Shown: positions 32,665 to 43,060, counted from the first letter of the stretch. The stretch is DNA of 64,000 nt from Aphanomyces cochlioides (GCA_019828595.1 JAHQRK010000006.1:3162001-3226000); one strand, 5' to 3'. Notes: generated by a model from the letters alone, not told the origin. Made by a program: numbers and translations.

Positions 32665-35169
32665 TTAGCTGTAAGATAAGTTTCCGTGACTCGACACAGA
32701 GCAATCTAGCGGCCAAAGGTTGTTTCTCTTTTGCGCTGTGGTTACCAGTTCGTTTCCGTGGGTAACAATAGCATCTCCATTTGTGAAGGTCACTGCAAGT
32801 CCTTTGTCATTCAATGTTGCAACCGAAATGAGGTTCGTGCTGAGGCCTGGTATGTAGTGGACTTCCTTGAGGATGATGTAGTGGCCAGTGTCGTTTAAAT
32901 CGAGTCGGACGGACCCAACCAGTTTGGCGTCCACGGTTTGATTGTTTGCAACTCTAATTCGTAGAGATGACGGACGTGGGTCTATAAGAAACTCAGCGCT
33001 TGTTGTCAAGTGGTGGCTGCATCCTGAGTCAAGGATCCATTCCAGGGATTGTGGGTTTTGTTGATTTGTGTGGTGCGCATCACCGTACGCCAGGTTTATT
33101 GGTGCATCTTGATCGTAATTCCACGTTGTCTGCCAGTCATCGTCATTAACAACGAACCCACCAAAGCCGCTGCGTGTTTGTGGTTGAATTTGAACTTGTG
33201 TTTGTGGCAGTGGTGCTGCTGTCGCAGTTGTTGCTGATGTTGCTTGTTGATTTGCTGCAGCTGCTGTACCGTTTTGTCGGTTCTTGGCTTCGACGACGAG
33301 TGGGCATTGAGTAGTAAAGTGGCCATCTTGGCCGCAGACAAAACACGGTCGTCTGCCATTGTCGCGGCCGCCTCGAGCACCGCGTCCTCCTCCTCTGCCA
33401 CGTCCAGAGTTTGCTTTCCCCCGTCCAGCCTTGTTTTTGTGTGTAGTATTGTTCATTGACTGTCCTGTCGCCATGTTTGAGCTTCCGGACGCTTGTGATC
33501 TACTTTTCTTCCCATAGTTGACGCCGGTACCAGTCAACTGGACTAGTGTTTCGACTGCCTTGTCGAGTTCATGTGGGTCATCCTTCTCTGCCCTGTTCAC
33601 ACCAGCAATCAAATTGTTCTTGAACTCTGGGCAAGCATACTTGGTGAACATCTCAAGGTCTAGCTTGTTTGGAGCTCCAATTTGTTGCTGAATATGTCTG
33701 AGGTATTGAACGTGCTGGTTCCAAGTGTGATGATACCTTTTCTCCACGCGCATCTTGGCCATCAGTTGGTCTGTATCCAGGTGGGTTGAGTAAGCCTGCC
33801 GTAGATGCTTCACAAGATGAATGAACGTGTAAGTTTCGCCTGCTGGAACGGCAGAGCGCCAGCTTTTCTCTTGAGCAAGGACGAAACTTCGCGCTTCGTT
33901 ATCAAGAGACGTTTTCAGTGCCATGTACTTGTGGTCTTCAGTCCACGTCGTCTGGTTAGAGATGGTCTCCATTTGAATTTCTTCGAGGAACTGGTCAAAC
34001 CAAGTGTCGAAGTCAGCTCCAAGGCCTTGATACGCCTCCTTGCCACTGAACTTGTCGATTTTGAATTTGGTCAAGTTTGGTGGTCTAGGTAGTTGGTTAC
34101 TATCGTTTGTAGGCTCAAAATCCATTCGCGATGCTGGGGAATGGCTTGTAAAGAATGGGGGCTGGGGACTGGAGAAGGTAGACCTCGAGGATTCAGCTTC
34201 TTGAGCTCGCCGCTCAGCAGCGATTCGAGCTTGTTGTTGTGCTTCTGCGGCAGCTCGTGCTTTTTGTAGTTCTACATCGTTCAATCGAGATGCTGCAGCG
34301 TTATCTGCCACTTGAGACTTGAGACGCTGTATTTCAGCCATGTATTGGAGCTTCTCCGCTAGTGCTGATGAGGCTCTGGACTCTGCGTCTTGCATGCGGG
34401 CGTCCGATAATGTGCGCTCACGCTGACGAGTCACTTCAATGGTGTCTCGTTCAGCAGCTGTACGTCTCAGAAGTTGCTCGGCTTCATCAGCTCGACGGTG
34501 TTCGGAATCAGCGGTTTGTCTAGCAGCAGCTTCTTGTGAGCGAGCTCTCGCTTCGGATTCCTCAATGGTCTTCTTGAAGTGCTCGTGAGCCTGTTGCATC
34601 TCTTGAAGGTGAATTTGTTGTTGTTGATCCATTTGCTGCTGAAAGACTTGCATATGATGATTGATCTGTTGTTGAATGAGGTAGTCGGCGGCGGGACTTG
34701 GGAAACTGTGCACAGACGTTGCAGGTGATTGTGCCGTTGGGAATCTGACATTGGACAATGTCGGTGTTGATGGCTGTGAGTCAGACTTTGACTCAATTTG
34801 TCGTGATGGAGATTTTGGTTGGGTGCGGTGTTGTGGAGAAGTTCTTCTCTTGCTAGAGTCTATGGCCACGGGCTCACTTGTGTCGACTTCTTGTGCAAGC
34901 TCTTGTAAACGACTTCTTGCGTTTGCTCTGCGCTCTCTCGCTTGCACGCTCGTTAATGCTTCTCTCTCTGAGTTTTGAATGACGGGCCTGTCGTTTGGGA
35001 CGTCTTTGCCTTCCATGCACGACGCTGCAATTTGGAAGGTGGTGGATCTCTTTTCCGAGATCTTTTGTGGAATCGCATCCGGATGGCGGTTCTGGAACGG
35101 ACGGCAACGTGCCGTGTGGCTCCTGTCTCGACTGACTCGCCTATTGTCGACTCTGATTGACTCAGGCAA
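32665..35169 (-). CDS. copia gag-protease polyprotein
   Basis: An 834-codon open frame. Residues about 90-330 are Gln/Glu/Arg-rich and likely coiled coil, an unusually long N-terminal extension for copia gag. A UBN2-like gag core follows (KYMALKTSLDNEARSF; LRQAYSTHLDTDQL; KYACPEFKNNLI). Then come a Gly/Arg-rich linker, a CCHC zinc knuckle (CFVCGQDGHFTTQC) and an aspartic protease motif (WILDSGCSHHLTT). It stops at TAA 32665, just before the integrase finger in the same frame. That stop may be a mutation or a programmed gag/pol boundary. Confidence 0.88.
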   Translation of the reverse strand: MPESIRVDNRRVSRDRSHTARCRPFQNRHPDAIPQKISEKRSTTFQIAASCMEGKDVPNDRPVIQNSEREALTSVQARERRANARSRLQELAQEVDTSEPVAIDSSKRRTSPQHRTQPKSPSRQIESKSDSQPSTPTLSNVRFPTAQSPATSVHSFPSPAADYLIQQQINHHMQVFQQQMDQQQQIHLQEMQQAHEHFKKTIEESEARARSQEAAARQTADSEHRRADEAEQLLRRTAAERDTIEVTRQRERTLSDARMQDAESRASSALAEKLQYMAEIQRLKSQVADNAAASRLNDVELQKARAAAEAQQQARIAAERRAQEAESSRSTFSSPQPPFFTSHSPASRMDFEPTNDSNQLPRPPNLTKFKIDKFSGKEAYQGLGADFDTWFDQFLEEIQMETISNQTTWTEDHKYMALKTSLDNEARSFVLAQEKSWRSAVPAGETYTFIHLVKHLRQAYSTHLDTDQLMAKMRVEKRYHHTWNQHVQYLRHIQQQIGAPNKLDLEMFTKYACPEFKNNLIAGVNRAEKDDPHELDKAVETLVQLTGTGVNYGKKSRSQASGSSNMATGQSMNNTTHKNKAGRGKANSGRGRGGGRGARGGRDNGRRPCFVCGQDGHFTTQCPLVVEAKNRQNGTAAAANQQATSATTATAAPLPQTQVQIQPQTRSGFGGFVVNDDDWQTTWNYDQDAPINLAYGDAHHTNQQNPQSLEWILDSGCSHHLTTSAEFLIDPRPSSLRIRVANNQTVDAKLVGSVRLDLNDTGHYIILKEVHYIPGLSTNLISVATLNDKGLAVTFTNGDAIVTHGNELVTTAQKRNNLWPLDCSVSSHGNLSYS

Positions 35170-35227
35170 AGCAGGAACGTCCTTGCCTTGCGCCCGCTAC
35201 ACGAAGGGTTTGCGCTGAGCTCGTTCC

Positions 35228-35241
35228 TTGGGCTCATAACC
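35228..35241 (-). other. primer binding site complementary to initiator tRNA-Met anticodon arm
   Basis: Directly inside the 5' LTR the plus strand reads TTGGGCTCATAACC, which resembles the anticodon stem-loop of eukaryotic initiator tRNA-Met (GGGCTCATAACC includes the CAT anticodon). Drosophila copia primes from a half-tRNA-Met fragment at the same position, so this element probably does too. Confidence 0.7.
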
Positions 35242-35363
35242 TGTAAGAAGTCAGCACTGGTTACCCTTGGAGAGCGGTGATCTCCGCAGGTCGTTGCGAA
35301 ATTCAGAGTGTGCATTATCGACCGTTATCCAAGATGGGGGGGGTTCATGTTGTATATCTAACA
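35242..35363 (-). repeat. 5' LTR of copia element
   Basis: 122 bp, TGTAAGAAGTC...TCTAACA, followed by target duplication TCAGA (35364-35368). It differs from the 3' LTR by GATCTCC versus GATATCC, a C/T change, and the length of a G run. Confidence 0.93.
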
Positions 35364-35710
35364 TCAGATCCAGACGCTGTATCTCGAAAATGTATACAAG
35401 ATTCAGATCACACATGTGTGTGTACCAACGTGTATTTGGGGCAAACTAAATCTTGAGAACAATTTTATACAGGAAATATTATTTTAAAGAGGAAATATCT
35501 GAACTGAAAAACGCGTCCGAAAACTCTAATATCAATAACCGTTTGCCAAATATCCCACGCACAGGAAGTTGTCTTACAGACATGGGGACGGCATATGATT
35601 CAGGTGCGTATCCGGATAAGTAACCATAGGAGACGTCCGGATAAATAACCGGATATGGCTCGTATTTTGAAATGCATCACAGGAAAACATTCAACACAGG
35701 CCAGAAAGAC

Positions 35711-36202
35711 AATAGAGAGTTTTCGGATTAACCCAATATTGACTTTGACTTAAGCAAAGTATTTAGAAAATGTCAATTTTCGGATAATCTTGTCTTGAGA
35801 TTAGGAAAGTTTCTAGTTGTACTAAGTCAATACAGAGTTCGACTTAAAGGCCCGCTAAGTCAATCTGATCACGACTTAAGATCCGAATCTCGACTTATGT
35901 ATTTCCACAGGATAATTAGTTTTTAGAGGAAAATGTCTATCTAAAGTCAACTTTTGGGTCTCCGAAAACTCTCTATTAGGCCCTGGTCGCAAAATTAACC
36001 GGATTGCAAAAAACAGAGCAGAATATTCATAAACAGAGGTGAATCACCTCTGTTTTTGAAAATTAAGAAAAAACCAGAGGGATATCCGGTATCCGGATAT
36101 AACAAGCCAATCACAACCACCGTGCTCCGGTTTTTTGCTCCTGTTTATGCTCTGGTTAATATCGCGACCAGGGCCTTAGAGAGTTTTCGGAGACCCAAAA
36201 GT
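35711..36202. repeat. cluster of nested MITE-like inverted repeats
   Basis: Three related ends carry AGAGAGTTTTCGGA: about 35711 (forward), 35955-35976 (reverse) and 36177-36195 (forward). The first two bound a 265-bp unit. The middle block (about 35977-36177) has its own ends GGCCCTGGTCGC / GCGACCAGGGCC and a 25-bp palindrome at 36031-36055 (AAACAGAGGTGA, one base, then its complement). One MITE therefore seems to have inserted in or beside another. No coding sequence. Confidence 0.7.
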
Positions 36203-36343
36203 AATATCCTGCCAAAGCAAGAGATAGAGAATAACAGTACCACTACTTTAAGTATTCACATCGGGGGCTTTGCCGGAAAGAGCTCTCAATAAGGGTCGGA
36301 AGTACAGTGTACTGTAGACACAGGTTCAGACCACCAGCCTCTA

Positions 36344-37643
36344 CACCATTTCATGTTCAAGTTCACCAAATCCGTAGTTCACGTTCACCCAGATCTGAAA
36401 CTTTATATTTACATGATAGAATACACTGTTATATTCAATATCATGTTCCAACCTGAACATCCTCCAAACTCATAACTGTGTCGTAGAACTTTTGAGTGTG
36501 CCTGAAACACTTCCAACAAAGCAATGGGGTGATGATTGGAATGGCTTCCTGCGCAGACAGCTCAATTATTCGAGCTCTATGAGCCTTGATTGTTGTATTT
36601 GGAGGAATCGTAAACAATTCCCTTCGTCGGTCTCAAAGCAACTCTTTGATACGCGACTTGAATGTGGAAAACACATTTTCAATTGGATTGAGCATCGGAC
36701 TGTACGGCCCAAGACGTAGTAGAGTGGGGTGTCCATTAGGAGACGGCACAAAGACATCTTCAATGCGATGGTGACAAGGAGCATTGTACAAGACAATAAC
36801 CACATCGTCAAGCGACATTCGTTGGGATAAATGATGGAGTAATTCTGTCACATATTGCTGCGTGTCGTCGATCTTGTTTGATCCATACTTGAGCTTGAAA
36901 AACGCCAATCCATCTTCACCAATGCAAGCAATGACCTGCATGTTTTCACCATTGGAGGTAGTCCTTTTCGTGACAGCGCGTTGACCTTTTTCGCTCTAAC
37001 CATACTCCCTGAGCACCATGTGTTGTAATTGGTCTCATCAACGTAAAAAACACATTTCCCTCGACCTTGGAGTTGCCACAAGTCTCTGAGGTACTGACGA
37101 CAGGCTAGCTTGGCTTCATGGGTGTTCATTTTCTCCGGTTTGTAGTGCATTTTCTTGAGAGTGTACAATCTTCCGTCCAAGTGGACGCTTATTGTTTGGG
37201 CGGTTATAAAAACACCAAAATCAGTGGCGATAATTGATGCCATGGCTTCGAGTGTCAGGTCTGGTTCAATTGAGAGTGCTTCCAGGAGTCTTTCGATATA
37301 GGGCTCTTCAATCTTGCGGTATCTGAATCCGCCCCATTGAGGTCTCTCTGGGCTCCAGTCGTCACGTCGTCTCGCCATTTTGATCTAATATAGTGCCGTG
37401 TTGAGGTTAACACCAAACGTTTTGGCTATCAACCTCCAATCCTGATTATCTCTTGCGGCGGCAAGTACACTCTTCTTGACGAAAAGTCGATCGACTTTGT
37501 TGTTGCTCATCAGCGACTTCCCAAATGACGATTGCCTTCATTGCAACAATTAACTTATATAGTTTATAACTGGTACGGGTATAAAGTTTCAGATCTAGGT
37601 GAACTTGAACTACGCATTTGGTGAACTTGAACATGAAAAGGTG
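36344..37643 (-). mobile_element. 1300-bp Tc1/mariner element, inactive
   Basis: Long TIRs of 64 bp (36344-36407 and 37580-37643; CACCATTTCATGTTCAAG versus the complement of CACCTTTTCATGTTCAAG) with TA on both sides (36342-36343, 37644-37645). It contains one broken transposase on the minus strand. Confidence 0.88.
36633..37378 (-). pseudogene. IS630/Tc1-type transposase, frameshifted and catalytically damaged
   Basis: The minus strand starts MARRRDDWSPERPQWGGF with an HTH region, then VFYVDETNYNTW (first Asp). A frameshift near 36950-36970 is needed to continue to MQVIACIGEDGLAFFKL. The second catalytic motif reads VIVLYNAPCHH, with Tyr where Asp is required. The last motif, GPYSPMLNPIENVFS, keeps the Glu. 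Both defects make it inactive. Confidence 0.85.
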
Positions 37644-37645
37644 TA

Positions 37646-38108
37646 GTACTAGCCTCTATGCAATCAAACCAAATCTCCATAATCAATCAAGCAATGAGTG
37701 ACTTGTATTTCCATCAACCGCTTGTAAATCTTTAAGATTTCACAAACGGTCAAAGCGGTTTCCTTGGCTACCAATGATTTAGAGTTGGATCCTTCAGTTC
37801 CATCCCTCCACAATGAACAAAACTAACGGTTAGGTGAAAACAACAATACCGGGTAGTCCTGTAGAGCGCCTGTCGTGATGTAGTCCATAGACAAGCCCAA
37901 CCTGTTCCTTTGTTGATTTTGCAAACGGGAACAACCTCCTTAGCCAGTCTATTGTTGATAGAGATCCCACAGCTTCTCAGTAGACTCATAATCCTCTATC
38001 TCCTGTTTGCAATCAAAGAGGTAATTGTGCCAAAGGCGGTGACACCACAAAATGCAAGTACAACTTAATGCCATGGTGTTGCATTATCAAAGTGGTGGTG
38101 GATATGGT
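37646..38108. other. between the Tc1 element and Prp17; no supported gene
   Basis: About 460 bp. A minus-strand reading near 37990-38040 contains YLFDCKQEIEDYESTEKLW before stops, which may be decayed coding sequence, perhaps gag-like. No family assignment. Confidence 0.4.
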
Positions 38109-39974
38109 TTAATCCCAGCATTTAATCAAACCATCCCAACCACAAGTGACGACTCTTGATGGTTCAATCGGATGCCAAGCGACTCCCATCGTTGGACCGT
38201 TGTGAGCTATTGAAAAAATTAACAAGTCGTTCATGTGAGTTGACGTACCTTGCATCTTCTTGTACATTTTCGTTGTCTTCCAGTCCCAGAAAACTACCTG
38301 CCCTTCACCGTCACCACTGACAACGTATTGTCCATTCGGCGAGAAATTCACTTGGCATGCATAACTAATGTCAAAATGTCATCGTCAAACATCCATTTGA
38401 GATGAAAACATACCCAGCACATGAATGTCCTCGGAAAGTTTTACGCCGCTGGAGTTTAAATTTATCCCGCGCCGTGTACACATCGATTTGATTGCTCAAG
38501 CATTGGCCAGCAAAATACGATCCACTGGGATGCAACGTTGTCGTTGGCATGGAATGCATACCAGGCTCCGAAACATATTTAATTGGGACGGGTATGCCCC
38601 ATTCCCAAATTAAAATCTTCTTGTCGTCTGATGTCGAGACAAATCTAAACGCCGATGATCAAGGGGCTCTTTAGTGTACAGCTTACCGTCGATTGTCGTC
38701 GACAAACGTGACGGAATTAACTGTTTGCAAATGATGATTGTATTCTTGGACAATTTCTACGATAAATGACATAAGTCAGTCAAGAACGCATGTAACAAAG
38801 ATGGAAATACCTCCGCTTCGCACATCAAATTGAACAATCATGTGATTGGAATCGCCAATAACGAATTGATCTACTTCAACAGGATGAAACTAAAGTAGCT
38901 CAAGTGAACACCAAGCCCATGGAGAATTGTGAGTACCTTGACGCAGTATGGCACACGGCGATTTGTAAATGTGTGGACAACTTGACCGGTTTCTGTATCC
39001 CACAGTCGAATATACCGATCAAAACCTGCCGTCAAGAATGTTTTCCCATCTGGCGCAAAGTTTAGCCCACGCACGGCATCCTTATGTCCTTGGTAGATTC
39101 GTTTGCATTTGTGTTCGTTGTTCATATCCCAAATGCGCACGGTGCCATCCAAACTGCCACTTAGGCATAGATGGCCATACGTTGGAAACAATTCGATGGC
39201 TTGCACGCCTTTGGTATGGCCTTCAAATTGAAATAATGGCTTCTTTGGAAGGAAAACTTTGTGGTCGCCAGGTTTGAGATCGCGGGGATGTTCGATCCAT
39301 GACCGACCTTGGTAATCAAACTCTTCGTCGTCGAGATAAGCAGTCTTGGGTTCCATCGCAGTATCTCCGGGCGCAAGACGTGGTGGCAATAGATGTGCTA
39401 CTTTGCGTTCTACCATGCGGTCGAAAGCAATAGCCTCTGCATCTTCTTCACGATTCCGCTTGGCCTTCTTGGCTTCGTTCTCCGCTAATAAATCCTTTTG
39501 GGCATCAGTCATTGTACCCTTCTCCTTATCGGAAGGCACCCAAAACAAGTTTTCTTTCGGGACGGGAGCCCAGATTCCATGCTCAGCTTCATTGCCGACG
39601 TCTTTCTCGATATACTGGGTATTTTTCTTTGGTGCTTTTCGAGTAATTGCTGCTGCATGGCGAAATTGTTGTTGATGGTACTCTTCGTCAAAGCAAAAGT
39701 CCTCCATCTCTGTCTTCTCCACCACACCCGTCACAATTTCCCGTCCGGATCCAACTTGAACTGGGCCATACCTCTGGAATGGATTCTGAGGGCCATGGAT
39801 TTGTGCTAATGTGCTCGATATGGGCTGATTCAACGCCAAAACTTTTGCATTCGATGCCAAGAGATCAGCCTTCTTCAGTGGAACAAGTACGTCTGGCGTG
39901 GAATTGACGATCGCCAAGCTTTTTGTTGGACTCGATTCGTCGTCGCTCGATGCATATGCGGCGAGTAGATCCAT
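38109..39974 (-). CDS. CDC40: Pre-mRNA-processing factor 17 (Prp17/CDC40), WD40 splicing factor
   Basis: Predicted complement join 38109-38206, 38249-38364, 38414-38644, 38687-38756, 38811-38889, 38937-39974 (543 aa; five introns of 42-54 bp). Prp17 acts in the second catalytic step of splicing in the spliceosome. The low-complexity N-terminus ([15 protein letters not shown]) and conserved [10 protein letters not shown] and [19 protein letters not shown] segments precede a seven-bladed WD40 propeller with [37 protein letters not shown] and [13 protein letters not shown]. The last blade ends [11 protein letters not shown] at the stop. The ATG at 39974 was preferred over one eight codons upstream because the family starts [12 protein letters not shown] lies about 50 bp upstream. 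Intact. Confidence 0.95.
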
Positions 39975-40026
39975 GTTGGCCACGGAATATTGGTGCAAAT
40001 GTCCGTATAATTATCCGGATAAATAA

Positions 40027-40119
40027 CTCCCTCAGTTTAACGACCTAAATTTTATTTCCGCTTTGTTGTAGATTAAAAACTCCAAAATCAATCTCCATAT
40101 TGTCATTAAAACCGAAAAA
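40027..40119. repeat. 94-bp MITE family, copy 1 (degenerate)
   Basis: Starts CTCCCTCAGTTTAACGAC and ends near GTCATTAAAACCGA, a weak inverted match. Length and termini agree with the copies at 40341 and 41667. Confidence 0.5.
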
Positions 40120-40340
40120 CACACAGTAAAACTAGAAATGAGGCCAATAACACTGGGAATAACACATTCGCTGTTTTGTGTGCATATCATTCATAAGAGG
40201 ACCAGCTTTCAGCTCTTTTAAACGAAAAAGACGAATCGGTCGTGTATTAATAACTTGAGTTGTTGACAATGGCGCACAGCCGGATTGGTTTGTTTCCCAG
40301 ATATATGGACATCAACAGTGCCTTTGTCCATAATCACGTG

Positions 40341-40434
40341 CTCCCTCACTTTAGTGACGATGATGTTAAAGTTAAAAGTTCCACTTGCTTCTATTCAGTT
40401 TAAATATGCACAGTGTGTCACTAAAGTAAGGGAG
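40341..40434. repeat. 94-bp MITE family, copy 2
   Basis: 18-bp termini CTCCCTCACTTTAGTGAC and its complement with one mismatch (40341-40358, 40417-40434). The interior is non-coding. Confidence 0.8.
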
Positions 40435-40517
40435 GTTACTTTGAAACTACCACATCAAACAGTGCATTATAAACTGTAAGGAAGATGAATGATGACGCGC
40501 TCAACAATCATTTTGAT

Positions 40518-41432
40518 TTAGCTTTCCTGGATCGGTGATGTCATTTCATCCTGCGTCGTCAACGAATCCATCGCGCCAAAGAAGTCCCAAAAGTCATCGT
40601 CGAGCAATTTGAGCGAGTCGTCGTCGGCCAGGATTCCCCCTACAGTCCTTTGACTCCACTATATGACATGGAGATAGACTCACCGTGCTGGCAAAAGACA
40701 GAGTTGTCCACGACGTAATCGACGTGGTCATTGTGGCGGACAGCCAAATGGCCACAGCCTGGACCGTGTCCTGGTATTGTTCTACGTAAAGAACGCGTTG
40801 AGCAATCCTGGAGCAATGACAGAGGCTTACTTCGAGCGGACGTGTCGAGTCGCTGGAACGCTTAGAGATTTGACTCCTTGGAGACAGACGAGCTGGTTGT
40901 TGACGATAAAATCCAAATGGTTGCCGTGTTCTATGCTCAAGTGACCGCAACCGCGAGTGTGGGCAGAATGGGCGGCATTGTTGTTGTCGCATGGTTTATT
41001 TTGCTGTTCCTTGGGCTGTAGTGGGCGTTTAACTGCCGTTGGTGATGCGGCACAGTGCGTGGCTTCGTGTTTCTTCAAATCCACGCGCCTGGCGTACTTT
41101 TTATCGCACATGGGATACTGGCATGCAAATCGTTTCTCGCCACGGTGGGTACGTTCATGGCTTCGCAAATCCGAAATACGAGCGAATGGTTTTCCACATG
41201 CGTCACATGTGTATGGTTTTTCACCTGTGTGGACGCGTATGTGGACTTGCATGTCGGCTTTTCGGGCAAACGTTTTGTCGCACATTGTGCACTGGAATGG
41301 TTTCAAGCCGAAATGTGCGGTCATTTCATGGCGCTTGAGATTCCCCTTGAACCCAAAAGCTTGTCCACACACTTGGCACACAAATCTCTCGACTTCGTCG
41401 TTTCCGACCGCGTCGTTCACCATGATGCTCAT
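40518..41432 (-). CDS. C2H2 zinc-finger protein with duplicated CGHL-His motif
   Basis: Predicted complement join 40518-40639, 40684-40781, 40831-41432 (273 aa; introns of 44 and 49 bp). Four consecutive C2H2 fingers (CQVCGQAFGFKGNLKRH, CTMCDKTFARKADMQVH, CDACGKPFARISDLRSH, then a CQYPMCDKKYARRVDLKKH finger with CX4C spacing) are joined by TGEKP-type linkers, so DNA binding is likely. After these come two copies of a His-rich motif, CGHLSIEHGNHLDFIV and CGHLAVRHNDHVDYVV, split between exons 1 and 2; this type of motif may bind metal. The acidic C-terminus (ADDDSLKLLDDDFWDFF) resembles an activation domain. A candidate metal-responsive transcription factor; that role is inference. Confidence 0.85.
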
Positions 41433-41666
41433 GACATCGACTGGCCGACGCAGCCAATTGACCGACTGCCGTCTGTGGATTGGTTGAATGAGCTCCCGTC
41501 GGATAAATCAGTATTTATTTTCTGTGATACAAATATCAACATAAATTTAAATTTTAAAATATTGCAAAGTATTTGCAAACAAAATAAACCTTATTAGGCT
41601 ATAAATAATGCAATATAATTATAATTTTGATTTTAGTTGAGGCTAAATTGTACTGTAAGTTTGATA

Positions 41667-41760
41667 TTCCCTCTGTTTAATGATCAGCTTACAATTTCAT
41701 GTCAAATAAATGTAAGAAATTTTGAATTGACTGTGCCGTATTGTCATTAAATCGAGGTAA
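41667..41760. repeat. 94-bp MITE family, copy 3
   Basis: Begins TTCCCTCTGTTTAATGATC and ends GTCATTAAATCGAGG, an imperfect inverted match of the same type and length as the 40341 copy. Confidence 0.6.
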
Positions 41761-41831
41761 ATCCTTTGTCATTGTCTTAATGAGGTTTGAGTGTATATCT
41801 GTCGACAAACCAGTTCGACGGGCACAAAACG

Positions 41832-42259
41832 ACTACTACGTGCGGAAAGTTAAGGCATTTTGTGAAAAATCCCGCCAATTAAGGCGATGGTTGGAAAATT
41901 GGAGTGTTTCAATTGGTGAGTCGAAAGAGGTGGTTGTTGTACATGCGATAAAGCAAGCAGCATCGTAAACTGCCTTCAAATGGCAAAGATATGAGCATTT
42001 ATCATTTCCCATTCCTGGTTGGCATATAGTTTAATTCAATATGTTGACACACACTACTATGTAGTATACATTTGCTAAGATAATTAATGCAATTAAATTA
42101 AATTGTTTGAATTAAATATATTTTTGAGCAGATGTCTTTTGAAATCCTTTATGAATTGTGATTGGCTGAAACAGTTTGAAGCATGGATAATTTGCTGAAT
42201 GGCCTTATTATCGCACGTCAAATTCGTTGATTTAGCCTTAACTTTCCGCACGGAGTAGT
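41832..42259. repeat. 428-bp MITE with 25-bp TIRs
   Basis: 41832-41856 (ACTACTACGTGCGGAAAG...) and 42235-42259 are reverse complements with one mismatch. The interior is AT-rich, with no real coding sequence. Target duplication unclear. Confidence 0.7.
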
Positions 42260-42739
42260 ACTTATCAGTATAAATTTCAGTTTACACTGTAATGACTGAA
42301 CCATACTGGTACAATTATCTCGACCGTGACACGCTTGCAAGTCTACAGTGTAAACTTGCGATATGATGGTTGGACTGTTTAATTGTGTCATTCAATGTGA
42401 GGGCAAACTCTCTATTAATTTATATTTTGATGGAAACCCTGTCAAATATTATGAGAAACAGTTCCGCTGACAATCCGACGGCGATGGATTGTACTTCTGA
42501 CTTCTGAGCCCAAATGAATTAAAGGAAAATGACATGATTTAAAGCATTTCTCCTTCACGAATGGGCTGTCTTTGGCTTGTTTCCAAGCATAGCCGAGTTT
42601 AAAAGAGCTCAAGTTGTCATGAATATGATACAAATTTCAAGATAAAAAGAACAACTCTATCTTTTGATATATTTCGATATAAACTATGACAGAAAGATCG
42701 ATCTTTTGTCCGAAAGGTCATTTTCCGATTTTTACAACC

Positions 42740-43056
42740 ATGAAGCACATAACCGAGGAGAAAGCTGGCTTGACGGCAAATTTGCCAGAACTTGAAGGAC
42801 AAAAGCATGTTCCTGTCTTCATTGAAGACAAATGGACCTTATCAAGCTGGATCCAAGACCCAATTACCCGCAAACGCATCACGCTTGGCGCGATTGGCTT
42901 CACATTACTCATTATTTCATTCATCCTCGGGTAGGAACTTCTTTCCCCTCGACTTTGTTTAATTTTCGCTACAGATACAAGGCGGGGACGACACCACCTG
43001 GAATTCAAACGCTGACTACGCCTGGTGATTTGATTCATCCATCCGAAGGTCATTAA
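42740..43056 (+). CDS. small single-pass membrane protein, unknown function
   Basis: Predicted join 42740-42930, 42975-43056 (90 aa; one 44-bp intron). A soluble acidic N-terminus of about 45 residues is followed by a basic stop (ITRKR) and one strongly hydrophobic helix (TLGAIGFTLLIISFILG), then a short tail rich in Pro/Thr (TPPGIQTLTTPGDL). The topology resembles a tail-anchored or type II protein. I do not recognise a family. The intron restores frame and the ATG is the only one in frame near the start. Its stop is 4 bp from the stop of the convergent diflavin reductase gene. Confidence 0.65.
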
Positions 43057-43060
43057 TGTT

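Larger units (their letters stand above)
25119..35363 (-). mobile_element. Ty1/copia LTR retrotransposon, split by nested insertion
   Basis: Bounded by two 121-122 bp LTRs that begin TG and end CA, with the 5-bp target duplication TCAGA at 25114-25118 and 35364-35368. Coding order on the minus strand is gag, protease, integrase, reverse transcriptase, RNase H, the copia order. The two LTRs differ at a few positions only (two substitutions and a G-run change seen by eye), implying fairly recent insertion. The pol frame carries two in-frame stops and several frameshifts and is split at the reverse transcriptase by a 4.67-kb element. It is therefore not autonomous now. Confidence 0.93.
41433..42739. 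other. AT-rich intergenic region with MITEs
   Basis: Between the zinc-finger gene and the small membrane-protein gene. It contains two MITE-like elements (41667-41760, 41832-42259) and a shorter inverted pair AGTTTACACTGTA/TACAGTGTAAACT (about 42280-42356). Open frames here are short and unconvincing. Confidence 0.6.

Noticed and set aside
33049..33459. Cys- and Ser-rich plus-strand frames
   Set aside because: Shadows of the Gln/Gly-rich gag region read on the wrong strand.
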